In this document: piece by piece, positions 48,504-57,667 of the stretch
Layout: each line of letters starts with the position of its first letter
Position numbering within the stretch: the first letter of the stretch is position 1
Assembly: GCA_025353725.1 (NCBI GenBank)
Contig: JANXOF010000036.1
Location: 1 to 64,000 of the forward strand
Source: Polyangiaceae bacterium
GTDB taxonomy: Bacteria > Myxococcota_A > Polyangia > Polyangiales > Polyangiaceae
Direction of reading: 5' to 3'
DNA length: 64,000 bases
Position numbers and translations under genes: made by a program
Notes under the pieces: model-generated
The model's database searches: none
What the model was told of the DNA's origin: nothing
What the model saw: only the letters and a program-made list of their open reading frames with translations

Positions 48504-49055
48504 TCAGGCGCTTTTTTTGAGCTTTGCCGACAGCGTTTCGTCGCCCTTCTTCCAGTCGCAAGCGCAGAGCTCTTCGGTCTGAAGTCCGTCAAGCACGCGT
48601 AGGACTTCGTTCACGTTGCGACCTACGGATAGATCGTTGGCAGTGGCGTACCGAACAACGCCCGTCGGATCGACGATGATTGTTGCACGGAGCGCGACCT
48701 GCGCTTCGGGGTGCAAAATGCCTATTTGCGCTGCGAACATCGGTGTAATGTGCACGAGTTTGTGGCTGATCTTCGCGAGATCGGCATGGCTCTGGCGCCA
48801 CGCTAGGTGCGAGAATTCGTTGTCGGTGCTTCCTCCGAGAACGACGGCGCCGCGGTCCGCAAAGTCTTTCGCTTTCTTGTCGAACTCCACGATTTCCGTC
48901 GGACACACGAAGGTAAAGTCTTTCGGATAGCTGTAAAAAACGAGCCACTTTCCAGCAAAATCCTGAGTCGCAACGGTTGCGAACTCCTTACCCTTGTCGA
49001 TTGAAACGCAGGCCGTGAGCTTGAAGTCGGGGAACTTAGAACCGGGAACTAACAT
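48504..49055 (-). CDS. ahpC: Peroxiredoxin AhpC, mycobacterial-type
   Basis: 183 residues from ATG 49055, where AAGAAAG lies just upstream; the frame is open to 49136. Peroxidatic Cys51 is in YPKDFTFVCPTEIVEFD. The C-terminus carries two cysteines in EELCACDWKKGDETL (about Cys164 and Cys166), the three-cysteine arrangement of mycobacterial AhpC that is reduced by AhpD instead of AhpF. It reduces hydrogen, organic and nitrogen-centred peroxides. ahpD follows. No OxyR gene is adjacent, and I could not assign a regulator site. Confidence 0.94.
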   Translation of the reverse strand: MLVPGSKFPDFKLTACVSIDKGKEFATVATQDFAGKWLVFYSYPKDFTFVCPTEIVEFDKKAKDFADRGAVVLGGSTDNEFSHLAWRQSHADLAKISHKLVHITPMFAAQIGILHPEAQVALRATIIVDPTGVVRYATANDLSVGRNVNEVLRVLDGLQTEELCACDWKKGDETLSAKLKKSA

Positions 49056-49295
49056 TGAATTTATCTTTCTTGAGTTTCGTGCAGGCACAAGGGTGGCTGC
49101 GCGTGACACGCTTGAGTCTTCGGCGACCTGCGACACTGTCCGGACGCCAAGCGTGGGCCTAATGCAAAAGCGATTGACGATACCACGTTCGGGCGCCGTC
49201 CGACGGCTCCGGTTAATTTCTCGGGCCCCGCCCAGTCGCGGAGGCCAGTGTCGCCGCGCCGATGGCGACGCGAAGTCGGGTCGACGCAGGGGCTT

Positions 49296-50108
49296 TCAGC
49301 CGAAGCGACCCGTGATGTAATCTTCGGTTTCACGCTCTTGCGGGCGTGTGAAAATGTTTGTCGTGTCATCGATTTCGACGAGACGACCCATGTAGAAAAA
49401 TCCCGTACGCTGAGAGACGCGCGCCGCCTGCTGCATGTTGTGCGTCACGATGACTATCGTGACGATTTCGCAGAGCTCGCTCACGAGGTCTTCAACCTTT
49501 GCGGTCGCGATGGGGTCCAGCGCGCTCGCAGGTTCATCCATCAGGAGGACTTCGGGCTCGACCGCCAGCGCCCGGGCGATGCAAAGGCGTTGCTGTTGGC
49601 CGCCAGAAAGGCTCAGGCCTGAGTCGTCGAGTCGATCCTTCACCTCTTCCCAAAGGGCGGCCTGCCGCAGGGCGCGCTCCACCGTTCCGGCAAGGATGCC
49701 GCGATCTCGCTCGCCAGCGATTCGAAGTCCGTAGGCGACATTCTCGAAGATCGATTTCGGAAACGGATTCGAGCGCTGAAAGACCATTCCGACGCGCCGA
49801 CGGACGAGTACGGGATCGATGTGTGGACCATAGATAGGCTCGCCTTCCAGTTCCACCGAGCCGCTCAGCGTCACCCCTTCGACCGTGTCGTTCATCCGGT
49901 TGAGCGATCGGAGGAACGTGCTCTTCCCACACCCGCTCGGTCCGATGAGCGCGAGCACTTCGTTGGCTCTTACGTCCAGAGAAACGTCGGTGACAGCCTC
50001 CTTCGACCCGTAGCGAACGGTGAGGTTGATGGCGCGCATTTTGGCCGACTGACTCGCGCCGGACGTGCCGTGTGAAGCTGCACTCAGACGGTCGCCCACG
50101 TTGGCCAT
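49296..50108 (-). CDS. pstB: Phosphate ABC transporter ATP-binding protein PstB
   Basis: 270 residues. Walker [22 protein letters not shown]-loop in [14 protein letters not shown], signature [15 protein letters not shown], Walker [13 protein letters not shown] and H-loop VTHNMQQA are all present, with PstB-specific spacing. It powers PstCA. The gene stands alone, on the opposite strand and 3.7 kb from pstSCA, with its own Pho-box-like site 45 bp before the ATG. It is divergent from a PAS histidine kinase. Confidence 0.95.
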   Translation of the reverse strand: MANVGDRLSAASHGTSGASQSAKMRAINLTVRYGSKEAVTDVSLDVRANEVLALIGPSGCGKSTFLRSLNRMNDTVEGVTLSGSVELEGEPIYGPHIDPVLVRRRVGMVFQRSNPFPKSIFENVAYGLRIAGERDRGILAGTVERALRQAALWEEVKDRLDDSGLSLSGGQQQRLCIARALAVEPEVLLMDEPASALDPIATAKVEDLVSELCEIVTIVIVTHNMQQAARVSQRTGFFYMGRLVEIDDTTNIFTRPQERETEDYITGRFG

Positions 50109-50152
50109 GATGTAAGGTTACGAAGGTGAGGCGACACCCGAATGCGGAATCT

Positions 50153-50170
50153 GTGACGTTTCAGTGACGC
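50153..50170 (-). promoter_or_regulatory. Pho box upstream of pstB
   Basis: On the minus strand GCGTCAC-TGAA-ACGTCAC: two half-sites with the xxGTCAx core, 4-bp spacer and 11-bp period, as in the pstS Pho box. It lies between the divergent pstB and kinase genes and could serve either. The first two bases of each half-site deviate from consensus. Confidence 0.6.
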
Positions 50171-50252
50171 TTGCAAGGAGCCACGCGTGCCTGGTCGACC
50201 TTCACACGCTGGGTGACGGCTTTCGAGCGGCGTGGTTAGCTGAGAGTTGACC

Positions 50253-51458
50253 ATGGTACCGCAGCATCCCCCGCCGCCTCCTGGCCTTCGCGGTGTGCTC
50301 GAGAGCCCGCTTGGAACGGTCATCTTCGCGCTCGGCCGCCAGTACGAGTACCTCGCGTTCAATGGCGATCACGCGTCGACGATGAAACAAATTTGGGGGG
50401 CAAGCATCATTCTTGGTGAATCGATGCTGGGGGTCATCGGTCGGGCGGACGATCGCGAAAAGGCGCGCCGAAACTTCGACCGAGCGCTTTCGGGGGAGAG
50501 CTTTACGCTCGTCGAGGAGTACGGCGACGAGCTCAAGGACAGGAGGGTTTATGAGAACGTTTACCGGCCGATCCTTGCCGACGATGGCTCGGTCCTCGGC
50601 CTCAGCGTCTACCTGAGCGACATCACCACGACGCGGCCCGATCCGCCGGAGTTGGACCGCTACCGAACCTCGCTCGAGGACCTGGTCGTGAGGCGCACGC
50701 AGGAGCTCGAGCTCGTCCACGCGAAGCTTCTCGATGCTCAAAAGCTCGAAAGCCTAGGGGTGCTTGCAGGCGGCATCGCGCACGACTTCAACAACTTGCT
50801 CGCGGTGATCTTAGGGCGCATCGAACTCGCGGCACCGCTCGTGAACAGGGAGAGTCCCGTTTGGGAGCATCTAGAAATCATGCGCGAGAGCGCCATCGAG
50901 GGCCGGATGCTCACGAAGCAGCTGCTCGGGTACTCCGGCAAAGGTAAACTCTCGGTAGAGTCGGTCGACCTGAGCGAGCTGCTCCGCAGCATGACCCCGT
51001 TGCTTCGCGCGTCGGTTCCCGGTTCAATTACGCTCGAGGTGTTGCCAAGCGGTAGGGCCGTGGTCGCCAAGCTTGACCCGATTCAGGTGCGTCAGCTCGT
51101 GCTCAACCTCGTGACCAATGCCGGCGACGCGATAGGTCCCAGGCCGGGTCAGGTCACTGTGCGCTCGACGGTTGTTGAGGCCGACGACAGCTTGCTCGAA
51201 GAAGCATGCATGGCAACCTCGGTAACGTCGGGACCGCACGCGTGCATCGAGGTTCAAGATGACGGGTGCGGAATGAGCGACGTGGTTCGCTCGAAAATTT
51301 TCGACCCTTTTTTCACGACTAAGATCAGCGGACGCGGCCTTGGCCTTGCGGCTGCACTCGGGACAGTTCGAAGTCACCGAGGAACGATTCTGCTCCGCTC
51401 AGGGGTCGACAGAGGAAGCCTTTTTCGCGTGCTTTTCCCTCTCATCGAAAGCCCGTGA
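50253..51458 (+). CDS. PAS-domain sensor histidine kinase
   Basis: 401 residues from ATG 50253. No membrane segment, so it is cytoplasmic. A PAS-like domain fills residues ~15-130 (TVIFALGRQYEYLAFN, VLGLSVYLSDIT). A short coiled coil leads to the H-box GGIAHDFNNLLAVILGRIEL with the phospho-His. The ATPase has N-box VLNLVTNAGDAI, G1 VQDDGCGMSD and G2 GRGLGLAAALG. No receiver domain is attached and no response regulator is adjacent. Its position opposite pstB, sharing a Pho-box region, makes a phosphate-sensing role possible but unproven. Convergent with kup, 10 bp apart. Confidence 0.9.
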   Translation: MVPQHPPPPPGLRGVLESPLGTVIFALGRQYEYLAFNGDHASTMKQIWGASIILGESMLGVIGRADDREKARRNFDRALSGESFTLVEEYGDELKDRRVYENVYRPILADDGSVLGLSVYLSDITTTRPDPPELDRYRTSLEDLVVRRTQELELVHAKLLDAQKLESLGVLAGGIAHDFNNLLAVILGRIELAAPLVNRESPVWEHLEIMRESAIEGRMLTKQLLGYSGKGKLSVESVDLSELLRSMTPLLRASVPGSITLEVLPSGRAVVAKLDPIQVRQLVLNLVTNAGDAIGPRPGQVTVRSTVVEADDSLLEEACMATSVTSGPHACIEVQDDGCGMSDVVRSKIFDPFFTTKISGRGLGLAAALGTVRSHRGTILLRSGVDRGSLFRVLFPLIESP

Positions 51459-51468
51459 CGAAGACGCC

Positions 51469-53460
51469 CTAAAGGTCAATCTGCTGGCCGAGCTCGACGA
51501 CGCGGTTCGCTGGCAGTGCGAAGTACGACGTTGCGGGCCTCGCGTTTCGAGAAATGAAAGCAAAGAGCCACTTACGCCACCGCGCCATTTTGGACGGACC
51601 GTCGGTGAGCAGTGTCTCACGCCCAAGGTAGTAACTCGTACGCGCCGGATCCAGATGAAGCTCGGTGGCTGCGAGCGCGCGCGGTACGTCCGGCAGCTCC
51701 ATGAAGCCATAACGAAGCGTCACGTGCACGACACCGTGCCCCTTTTCAACCATCGTGACGCGCTCTCCGGCGGACACCTCGGGTACGGCAACATTTTCGA
51801 CGGTTAGGAGAACGAGCTGGTCGTGAAGTGATTGACTGTGTTTGAAGTGATGGAGCAGCGCCGGTGGCGTGCCGACGGCGCTTGAGGCCATGAAGATCGC
51901 GGTACCTCGAACCCGGAGCGGCTTGCTGAGCTCGAGGTCCTCCAGGAAGGCTTCGAGTGGCAGCATCGTGGAGCGGAACTTGTCGGAAAGCTCTCTTCGC
52001 CCCCGTTTCCAGGTCGTCATAATTGCAAACAGCAGGAGACCGACCGTGATCGGGAACCATCCGCCATCGACGAACTTTGCCGCGTTGGCGAAGAAAAAAG
52101 CCAGATCGAACACTAAAAAGAGCCCGGCTAGTGCTCCAGCTCGCAGTCGTGACCAGCCCCACCGATGCGTCACGACATAGTAAAAGATGATGGTCGTGAT
52201 CCCCATCGTTCCCGTGACTGCGATTCCGTAGGCGGCGGCCAGCGCGGAGGAACTCTTAAAGAGGAGTACGCACCCCATGCAGGCGAGCATGAGCGCCGTG
52301 TTAATCTCAGGAATGTAGATCTGTCCCTCGGTCGTCTTCGACGTGTGGACGACGGTCACCCGCGGGAAAAAACCGAGCTGGACCGCCTGGTGCGTAAGCG
52401 AAAACGCGCCCGAAATCAACGCCTGCGAGGCGACTACGGTAGCCGCCGTTGCTAGCCCCACGACAGGGTAGCGAGCCCACGAGGGAACGAGCGCGTAGAA
52501 GGGGTTTGCGGCGGCACTTGGGTCGCTAAGGAGCTTTGCGCCTTGCCCGAAGTAGCACAACAAGAGTGCAGGAAACACGACCAAGTACCAGGCAAGTCGG
52601 ATAGGTCCGCGCCCGAAATGACCCATGTCGGCGTAGAGCGCCTCCCCCCCAGTGACAACGAGGAAAACTGAGCCGAGCACGAGAAAGCCTATGCTCCCGT
52701 TCACGGCAAAAAACTCAATGGCGTGACGCGGATCAATGGCAAAAAGCACGTGGGGATTCGCGATGATTTGTCGACCACCGAGCACCGCGATCACTGCGAA
52801 CCAAAGCAGCGTGACAGGTCCAAACACTTTGCCGATGCCGGCCGTACCCCACCGCTGCACAACAAAAAGTGCGAGAATAATGGCAATCGTTAGCGGAAGC
52901 ACGATGGGTTTCGCGGCAGAGGTCGCGACCTCAAGTCCCTCTATCGCGCTAAGCACGGAGATCGCAGGCGTGATCACGCCGTCGCCGTAAAGCAGCGCCG
53001 TACCGAACAGGGCCAGCAAGATCAGAAACCCGGGGCGAGACTTGTCACGCCGAGGCGGTACGAGCGCGAGAAGCGCAAGAATTCCGCCGGCTCCGTCATT
53101 GTCGGCACGCATGATGAACGTCAGGTATTTAACGACGATCACCACCAAAAGAGACCAAAAGACGAGCGAAAGCACGCCCAGAACGTTCACGGACGTGGCC
53201 GCAACATGGTGGGCACTTTCTGGGCTGAAGCATTCCTTGAGTGCGTAGAGAGGGCTCGTGCCGATGTCGCCGAAGACGACGCCAATGGCGCCGACCACGA
53301 GGGGCCAACGAGAACCGCTGGCACCGTGATGGCCGGGCGCCGGCCCCTTCGCATGCGGAGCGACAGCGGCTCGCGCGACACGCAAAGAACGGGCGGAAAG
53401 CGCGGAGGGCACTGGGGATGCGGAAGGAGGGAGAGGGGGGGCGTTTACGCTGGCTGGCAT
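51469..53460 (-). CDS. kup: Kup-family potassium uptake protein
   Basis: 663 residues from ATG 53460; the frame is open to 53622. It has an unusual ~55-residue Pro/Ala-rich N-terminal extension. The Kup core then begins with VVGAIGVVFGDIGTSPLYAL, the family hallmark. About twelve membrane segments follow (for example TLLYGDGVITPAISVLSAIE and GFLVLGSVFLVVTGGEALYA). The C-terminal cytoplasmic domain (FRSTMLPLEAFLEDLEL, RVTMVEKGHGVVHVTL) is complete. It imports potassium, driven by proton symport. Confidence 0.94.
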   Translation of the reverse strand: MPASVNAPPLPPSASPVPSALSARSLRVARAAVAPHAKGPAPGHHGASGSRWPLVVGAIGVVFGDIGTSPLYALKECFSPESAHHVAATSVNVLGVLSLVFWSLLVVIVVKYLTFIMRADNDGAGGILALLALVPPRRDKSRPGFLILLALFGTALLYGDGVITPAISVLSAIEGLEVATSAAKPIVLPLTIAIILALFVVQRWGTAGIGKVFGPVTLLWFAVIAVLGGRQIIANPHVLFAIDPRHAIEFFAVNGSIGFLVLGSVFLVVTGGEALYADMGHFGRGPIRLAWYLVVFPALLLCYFGQGAKLLSDPSAAANPFYALVPSWARYPVVGLATAATVVASQALISGAFSLTHQAVQLGFFPRVTVVHTSKTTEGQIYIPEINTALMLACMGCVLLFKSSSALAAAYGIAVTGTMGITTIIFYYVVTHRWGWSRLRAGALAGLFLVFDLAFFFANAAKFVDGGWFPITVGLLLFAIMTTWKRGRRELSDKFRSTMLPLEAFLEDLELSKPLRVRGTAIFMASSAVGTPPALLHHFKHSQSLHDQLVLLTVENVAVPEVSAGERVTMVEKGHGVVHVTLRYGFMELPDVPRALAATELHLDPARTSYYLGRETLLTDGPSKMARWRKWLFAFISRNARPATSYFALPANRVVELGQQIDL

Positions 53461-53875
53461 GGTCGCGCGAGTGAGTGCACCGCGCGGGAGCACCGTACTC
53501 CGCGACCGCCGGCTTGGAGGGGAAGGTTCAACGGCCTGTCTCTCTTTTCTTCGCGGACTCGCGTCAAGTTTCGAGGGGGAGCTTGCAAAGCGGCGCAGGA
53601 AGGGTAATCTACGAATTCTCAACGCACGTCACCGCTACGACGACGACACTCTCGCCTCTCGCCTTTCTCGTTCCTTCTTTTCGAGGTTTCGAGGTTTCTG
53701 GTTTGGGATCACGGAGCTCGCTGCAAACGGAACGTCGTCAGGTTCTTGTGTGAAACCGTCACAAACGGTTTGCATTCTAAACACAAGGGCAGTTCGCGAC
53801 CCTCCCTCCGGTCTCTTCGGCTGATCGGTGTGAGGTCTGATTGATCTCCAAGCCGGAAAACGAATCGAGAAAATC
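53461..53875. other. 415-bp intergenic region between kup and the RRM gene
   Basis: No convincing gene. A perfect inverted repeat AAACCGT-CACAA-ACGGTTT lies at 53753-53771 without a following T-run. It is about 105 bp before the RRM protein start and could be an operator or 5' UTR structure. The promoters of kup (minus) and the RRM gene (plus) must lie here; a long 5' leader upstream of cold-shock-type RRM genes would be normal. Confidence 0.45.
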
Positions 53876-54199
53876 ATGGGCAATCGTCTTTACGTCGGAA
53901 ACCTCTCTTTCAACGCCAGCAAGGAGAGCGTCCGCGAGGCGTTCTCGTCATTCGGCGAAATTACCGACGTTCACGTCGTCTCTGACCGCGAAACCGGTCA
54001 GTCACGTGGCTTCGGCTTCGTCACGATGGGCACGTCTGAAGCTGCGCAGAAGGCTATCCGCGAGATGAACGGCGCGCTCCTTGACGGTCGCGCTCTCAAG
54101 GTCAACGAGGCCGAAGAGCGCCAGAACCGCGGCGGTGGTGGCGGCGGCGGCGGTGGTGGTGGTGGTGGTGGACGCGGCGGTGGTGGTAACCGCTGGTAA
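53876..54199 (+). CDS. Glycine-rich RRM RNA-binding protein
   Basis: 107 residues. One RNA recognition motif: RNP2 RLYVGNLSF (residues 4-12) and RNP1 RGFGFVTM (residues 44-51), with the aromatic residues that stack on RNA. The C-terminal ~22 residues are almost all glycine with interspersed Arg. This matches the small bacterial Rbp family found in cyanobacteria and Myxococcus, several members of which respond to cold. The gene stands alone, preceded by a long leader and followed by a strong terminator. Confidence 0.93.
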   Translation: MGNRLYVGNLSFNASKESVREAFSSFGEITDVHVVSDRETGQSRGFGFVTMGTSEAAQKAIREMNGALLDGRALKVNEAEERQNRGGGGGGGGGGGGGGRGGGGNRW

Positions 54200-54255
54200 C
54201 TTCTCGCCTTCAGCTCAGCTCCGCTGACTGAAGCTCGAGCCTAAGTAGGTCAAAG

Positions 54256-54284
54256 GTCGGACTTCCAACGAAGTCCGACTTTTT
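54256..54284 (+). terminator. Rho-independent terminator of the RRM gene
   Basis: Perfect 10-bp stem GTCGGACTTC / GAAGTCCGAC with a 4-base CAAC loop followed by five T, 57 bp after the RRM stop. It would also separate the RRM gene from the oppositely oriented MFS remnant. Confidence 0.9.
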
Positions 54285-54339
54285 CTCGTTTATGGATTCG
54301 CTTGACGTTCTCATCTTCCACGAGCGCGTGAAGACCCTG

Positions 54340-55868
54340 TCACGTTAGCGAGCCGCAGTTACGACGGTGTGGAGGGTCCGGCACATCAGGGAAGAGCCAG
54401 GCTACACGTGCTGCTGCGATAGCCAGCGCAGCCACGAGAGCCATGACCCGGGTGAGCCCGATCGACAGGTCGCGCGCGACGGCCGCTAGAAGGTCGGCAT
54501 CTGCCTCGGTCCCGGTTCGTGCGGTACTTAAAATGCGTGCGACGAGTTCCGTACCGCGTGCCGCGTCGGCCGAATGTTGCACTAACGCGCGGGCTAGGAT
54601 GGCCCCCATCGCCCCCACGGCCACCGTTCCTCCGATGTTTCGGAAGAACATTGTGCTCGCGGTCGCTACGCCGCGTTGCGAAAACCCGACACTTGTCTGC
54701 ACCGCGATCACAAGCGGGGTGTTTGCGATCCCCATCCCCAGACCGAGCGCCGCCGCGCCAGCGCGTAACGTGGTGAGTGTTACCCTCGATGCGGCGTGAC
54801 TGTCTGTAGCCATGGCGACTGTCAGCGCTAGCGTCGACACGGCTACGATGGCGAACCCCGCGCGACCAGCCGTCTGAAGCCGACCTTGAGCATGAGGCGC
54901 CCTGTGATGGCGCTGGCGATAGGCCAGGTGACGGCCATCGCGGCGATGGTGCTCCCGGCCTCGGTTGGTGACGCACCAAGAACGCCCTGCGCGTACAGCG
55001 GGACGAATGTAACGAGGCCGAGCATTGCGCCACCGCTAAGCGCGGAGGGCGCGCTTGCGGTCGCAAGCACGCGCGCGGAGAAGAGTCGTAGCGGTAGAAG
55101 TGGCTCCTTTGCACGCGTCTCAATCCTAAGGAACAATGCCGTCAAGCATGCGCTCGCGACGAGCTACGTCCACGTCAGGATGCCATCGGTTCCCACTAAA
55201 AGCGTTACGACGGCAAGCGTGAGCACGAGTGCCCCTGCGACGTCGAGCGAGCGTGGGCATGGTTCGATGTCCTCCACCAAGGAGATCGTGAGCAATGCCG
55301 CGGAAGCAAGGCCGAAGGGCACGTTGACGTAAAAAACCCAACGCCACGACAGGGTGGCCACGATCAGGCCGCCCAGCAGCGGACCCACCAGGGCGGCGAT
55401 GGCCCATGTCGCTCCGAAGATGCCTTGCATCTTCGCGCGTTCTTCGATTTTAAAGATCTCGCCCACGATGGTCATCGCCATGGGCTGCATTCCGCCTGCT
55501 CCGATTCCCTACAGGGCGCGGAAGGCGATGAGCTGGTTCATCGTGCGCGCCTGGCCACTCGCCATCGAACCGATAAGGAAGAGGGTCATCGCGACGAGCA
55601 TCACGGGTTTGCGCCCGTGGAGATCGGCCAGCTTTCCGTAGATGGGTACGGTCACGGTGGAGGTGAGCATGTAGGCCGTAAAGACCCACGCGTAGTGGAG
55701 TGTGCCTCCGAGCTCAGCGACGACCGTGGGCATCGCCGTCGAGATCACGGTCATCTCCATCGCGGCCATGAAAAGAGCGAGCAAAAGAGCCCCGACAGTC
55801 GCCGGACGGTGGGTCGTGCGACGCGGAGCGCGGGGTTGGGTCGGTTCGGGAGTGCGATGCGTATTCAC
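54340..55868 (-). pseudogene. MFS drug-exporter gene with two TAG codons and a frameshift
   Basis: Starts at GTG 55868. The reading is a 14-span DHA2/EmrB-type transporter: first span VGALLLALFMAAMEMTVIST, MFS motif A GKLADLHGRKPVML, then FRAL-stop-GIGAGGMQPMAM. The TAG at 55509 replaces the Gln of the common ALQGIGAGG motif (CAG to TAG). A second in-frame TAG at 55164 follows TDGILTWT. The same frame continues to GRLMLKVGF near 54880, where a one-base shift moves the true frame to the last segment (VSTLALTVAM to TRVMALVAAL). All membrane segments are otherwise readable, so inactivation is recent. Confidence 0.8.
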
Positions 55869-55903
55869 GCGCGACGACCTCTGATAGCTTTCAATGAGAC
55901 CTG

Positions 55904-57019
55904 ATGTCCCTGAAGATCGATCAAGACCATTCGCGCTTCCGTGCCATTGTGCGCGGGAAAATCCGGCAAAACCTGCGGAAGTATATCTCGCAGGGCGAGC
56001 TGATTGGGCGAAAGGGAAAAGACCAAGTCTCTATTCCCATCCCTCAGATTGACATCCCTCGCTTTCGTTTCGGCGACAAGCAACAAGGTGGCGCCGGCCA
56101 GGGCGACGGAAACCCGGGTGACCCCATGGGCGGTGGTGAAGAGGGCGAGTCGGAAGGGGACGGTAAGAAGGCTGGGAAAGACGCTGGCGACCACGGCCTC
56201 GAGGTGGACGTTACTCTCGAAGAGCTCGCCGATATCTTAGGTGAGGAGCTTCAGCTTCCGGACATTGTCGATAAAGGCAAGAGTAAGATTATCAACGCGA
56301 AGGACCGCTACACGGGCATCCGCCGTGTGGGGCCGGAATCGCTCCGCCATTTCCGGCGCACTTACCGCGAGGCGCTGAAGCGCCAAATCTCGACCGGAAG
56401 TTATACGCCGGATAAACCGATGATCGTGCCGATTCCTGACGACAGGCGTTACCGAAGTTGGAAGACGCAGCCCGAACCTGTCGCCAACGCTGTCATCATC
56501 TACATGATGGACGTTTCGGGCTCGATGGGCGACGAGCAAAAAGAGATCGTGCGTATTGAGTCTTTCTGGATCGATACGTGGTTGCAGAAGCAGTACAAGG
56601 GTCTGGAGAGTCGCTACATCATTCACGACGCGGTGGCTCGTGAGGTCGATCGGGATACGTTCTTTCATACGCGGGAGTCTGGCGGAACGATGATCTCGAG
56701 CGCGTACAAGCTCGCGGCCCAGCTTATCGACGACCACTATCCAGCCGAGGCTTGGAACATCTATCCGTTTCACTTTTCCGACGGCGACAACTGGTCCATG
56801 GATGACACGCTTGCCTGCGTCGAGATTCTCAAGCAAAAGCTTCTCCCGCGGGTCAATATGTTTGCGTACGGCCAGGTCGAAAGCCCTTACGGCTCGGGTC
56901 AGTTTATCAAAGACCTCCGCGAGCACTTCCCACAAGACACACGTGTTGTGACCAGCGAGATTCGTGACAAGGATGCGATCGTGACCAGCATCAAAGACTT
57001 CTTGGGGAAGGGCGCGTAA
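55904..57019 (+). CDS. DUF444 / YeaH-YhbH family protein
   Basis: 371 residues. N-terminal basic helices ([20 protein letters not shown]), a Gly/Asp-rich linker (residues ~60-100), then a VWA-like domain with [20 protein letters not shown] and [15 protein letters not shown]. The family is usually encoded with the PrkA kinase and a SpoVR protein in stress or sporulation operons. Neither is in this window, so the gene is detached. It is divergent from the broken MFS gene by 35 bp. Confidence 0.92.
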   Translation: MSLKIDQDHSRFRAIVRGKIRQNLRKYISQGELIGRKGKDQVSIPIPQIDIPRFRFGDKQQGGAGQGDGNPGDPMGGGEEGESEGDGKKAGKDAGDHGLEVDVTLEELADILGEELQLPDIVDKGKSKIINAKDRYTGIRRVGPESLRHFRRTYREALKRQISTGSYTPDKPMIVPIPDDRRYRSWKTQPEPVANAVIIYMMDVSGSMGDEQKEIVRIESFWIDTWLQKQYKGLESRYIIHDAVAREVDRDTFFHTRESGGTMISSAYKLAAQLIDDHYPAEAWNIYPFHFSDGDNWSMDDTLACVEILKQKLLPRVNMFAYGQVESPYGSGQFIKDLREHFPQDTRVVTSEIRDKDAIVTSIKDFLGKGA

Positions 57020-57089
57020 CCGGTCGATAGCGCTTCTCCAACGTCGCCGTGTGCCTCCCCGCGTGGCACCTCTGGCGCGGGAACGCCGG

Positions 57090-57404
57090 TCACTGCCCAG
57101 TCGCGTCCGCGATGGCGTCGGCTGCCGCGCTGTCTTTCGGCGGAACGGCCGCATCCTGGGGTGGCTTTACGGTGGGCTCCGTGGTCGGGTTCGGACCGTG
57201 AGGCCCGGCCCCTGGAGGTAGGGGCGGCATGCTTGGCGCTGAGCCTGGGATAAAGACCGTGCTCGCCCCCGCCGAGGACGCAAGTTCACCTGTGGGGGTT
57301 GGGTCGCTGTCCGCGCACGCGGCGAACGCCAACGGGATAGCGAACGGGATCGCAACGAGTAGTGCTGCTGCGGGGACCGTCCGAAGTGCCTTTAAAACCA
57401 ACAT
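57090..57404 (-). CDS. Small proline-rich lipoprotein
   Basis: 104 residues from ATG 57404 (MLVLKALRTVPAAALLVAI); the frame extends to 57461. Lipobox LAFAAC. The mature part is a Pro/Ala/Gly-rich low-complexity linker (PGSAPSMPPLPPGAGPHGPN) ending in acidic-alanine repeats (DSAAADAIADATGQ). No domain. Perhaps a surface tether or a degenerate lipoprotein; function unknown. The 263 bp to the next gene on the right hold no other frame of note. Confidence 0.5.
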   Translation of the reverse strand: MLVLKALRTVPAAALLVAIPFAIPLAFAACADSDPTPTGELASSAGASTVFIPGSAPSMPPLPPGAGPHGPNPTTEPTVKPPQDAAVPPKDSAAADAIADATGQ

Positions 57405-57667
57405 GGCACCATAGGCTATCAGGATTCGTAAACTTAGGAATGTATACGTGCACCGCCTCAATCACGATGTTGCGTGCGGTCCTCTCACATGGCCTACGAG
57501 TAGGGAGAGACTCCGACGCGTTTTGCTCTCTGCGTTTCTGGGGACTTGACCTGTTCGCCTAAATACGGCTTTCTTGAACTGTCCAGGGCGCCCGTGACCC
57601 TTGCGTCGCGGATTGTCAGGTTTGAATTTGGACCTCGGAATCGATAGATGCGAGAGGAGCAATCTGC

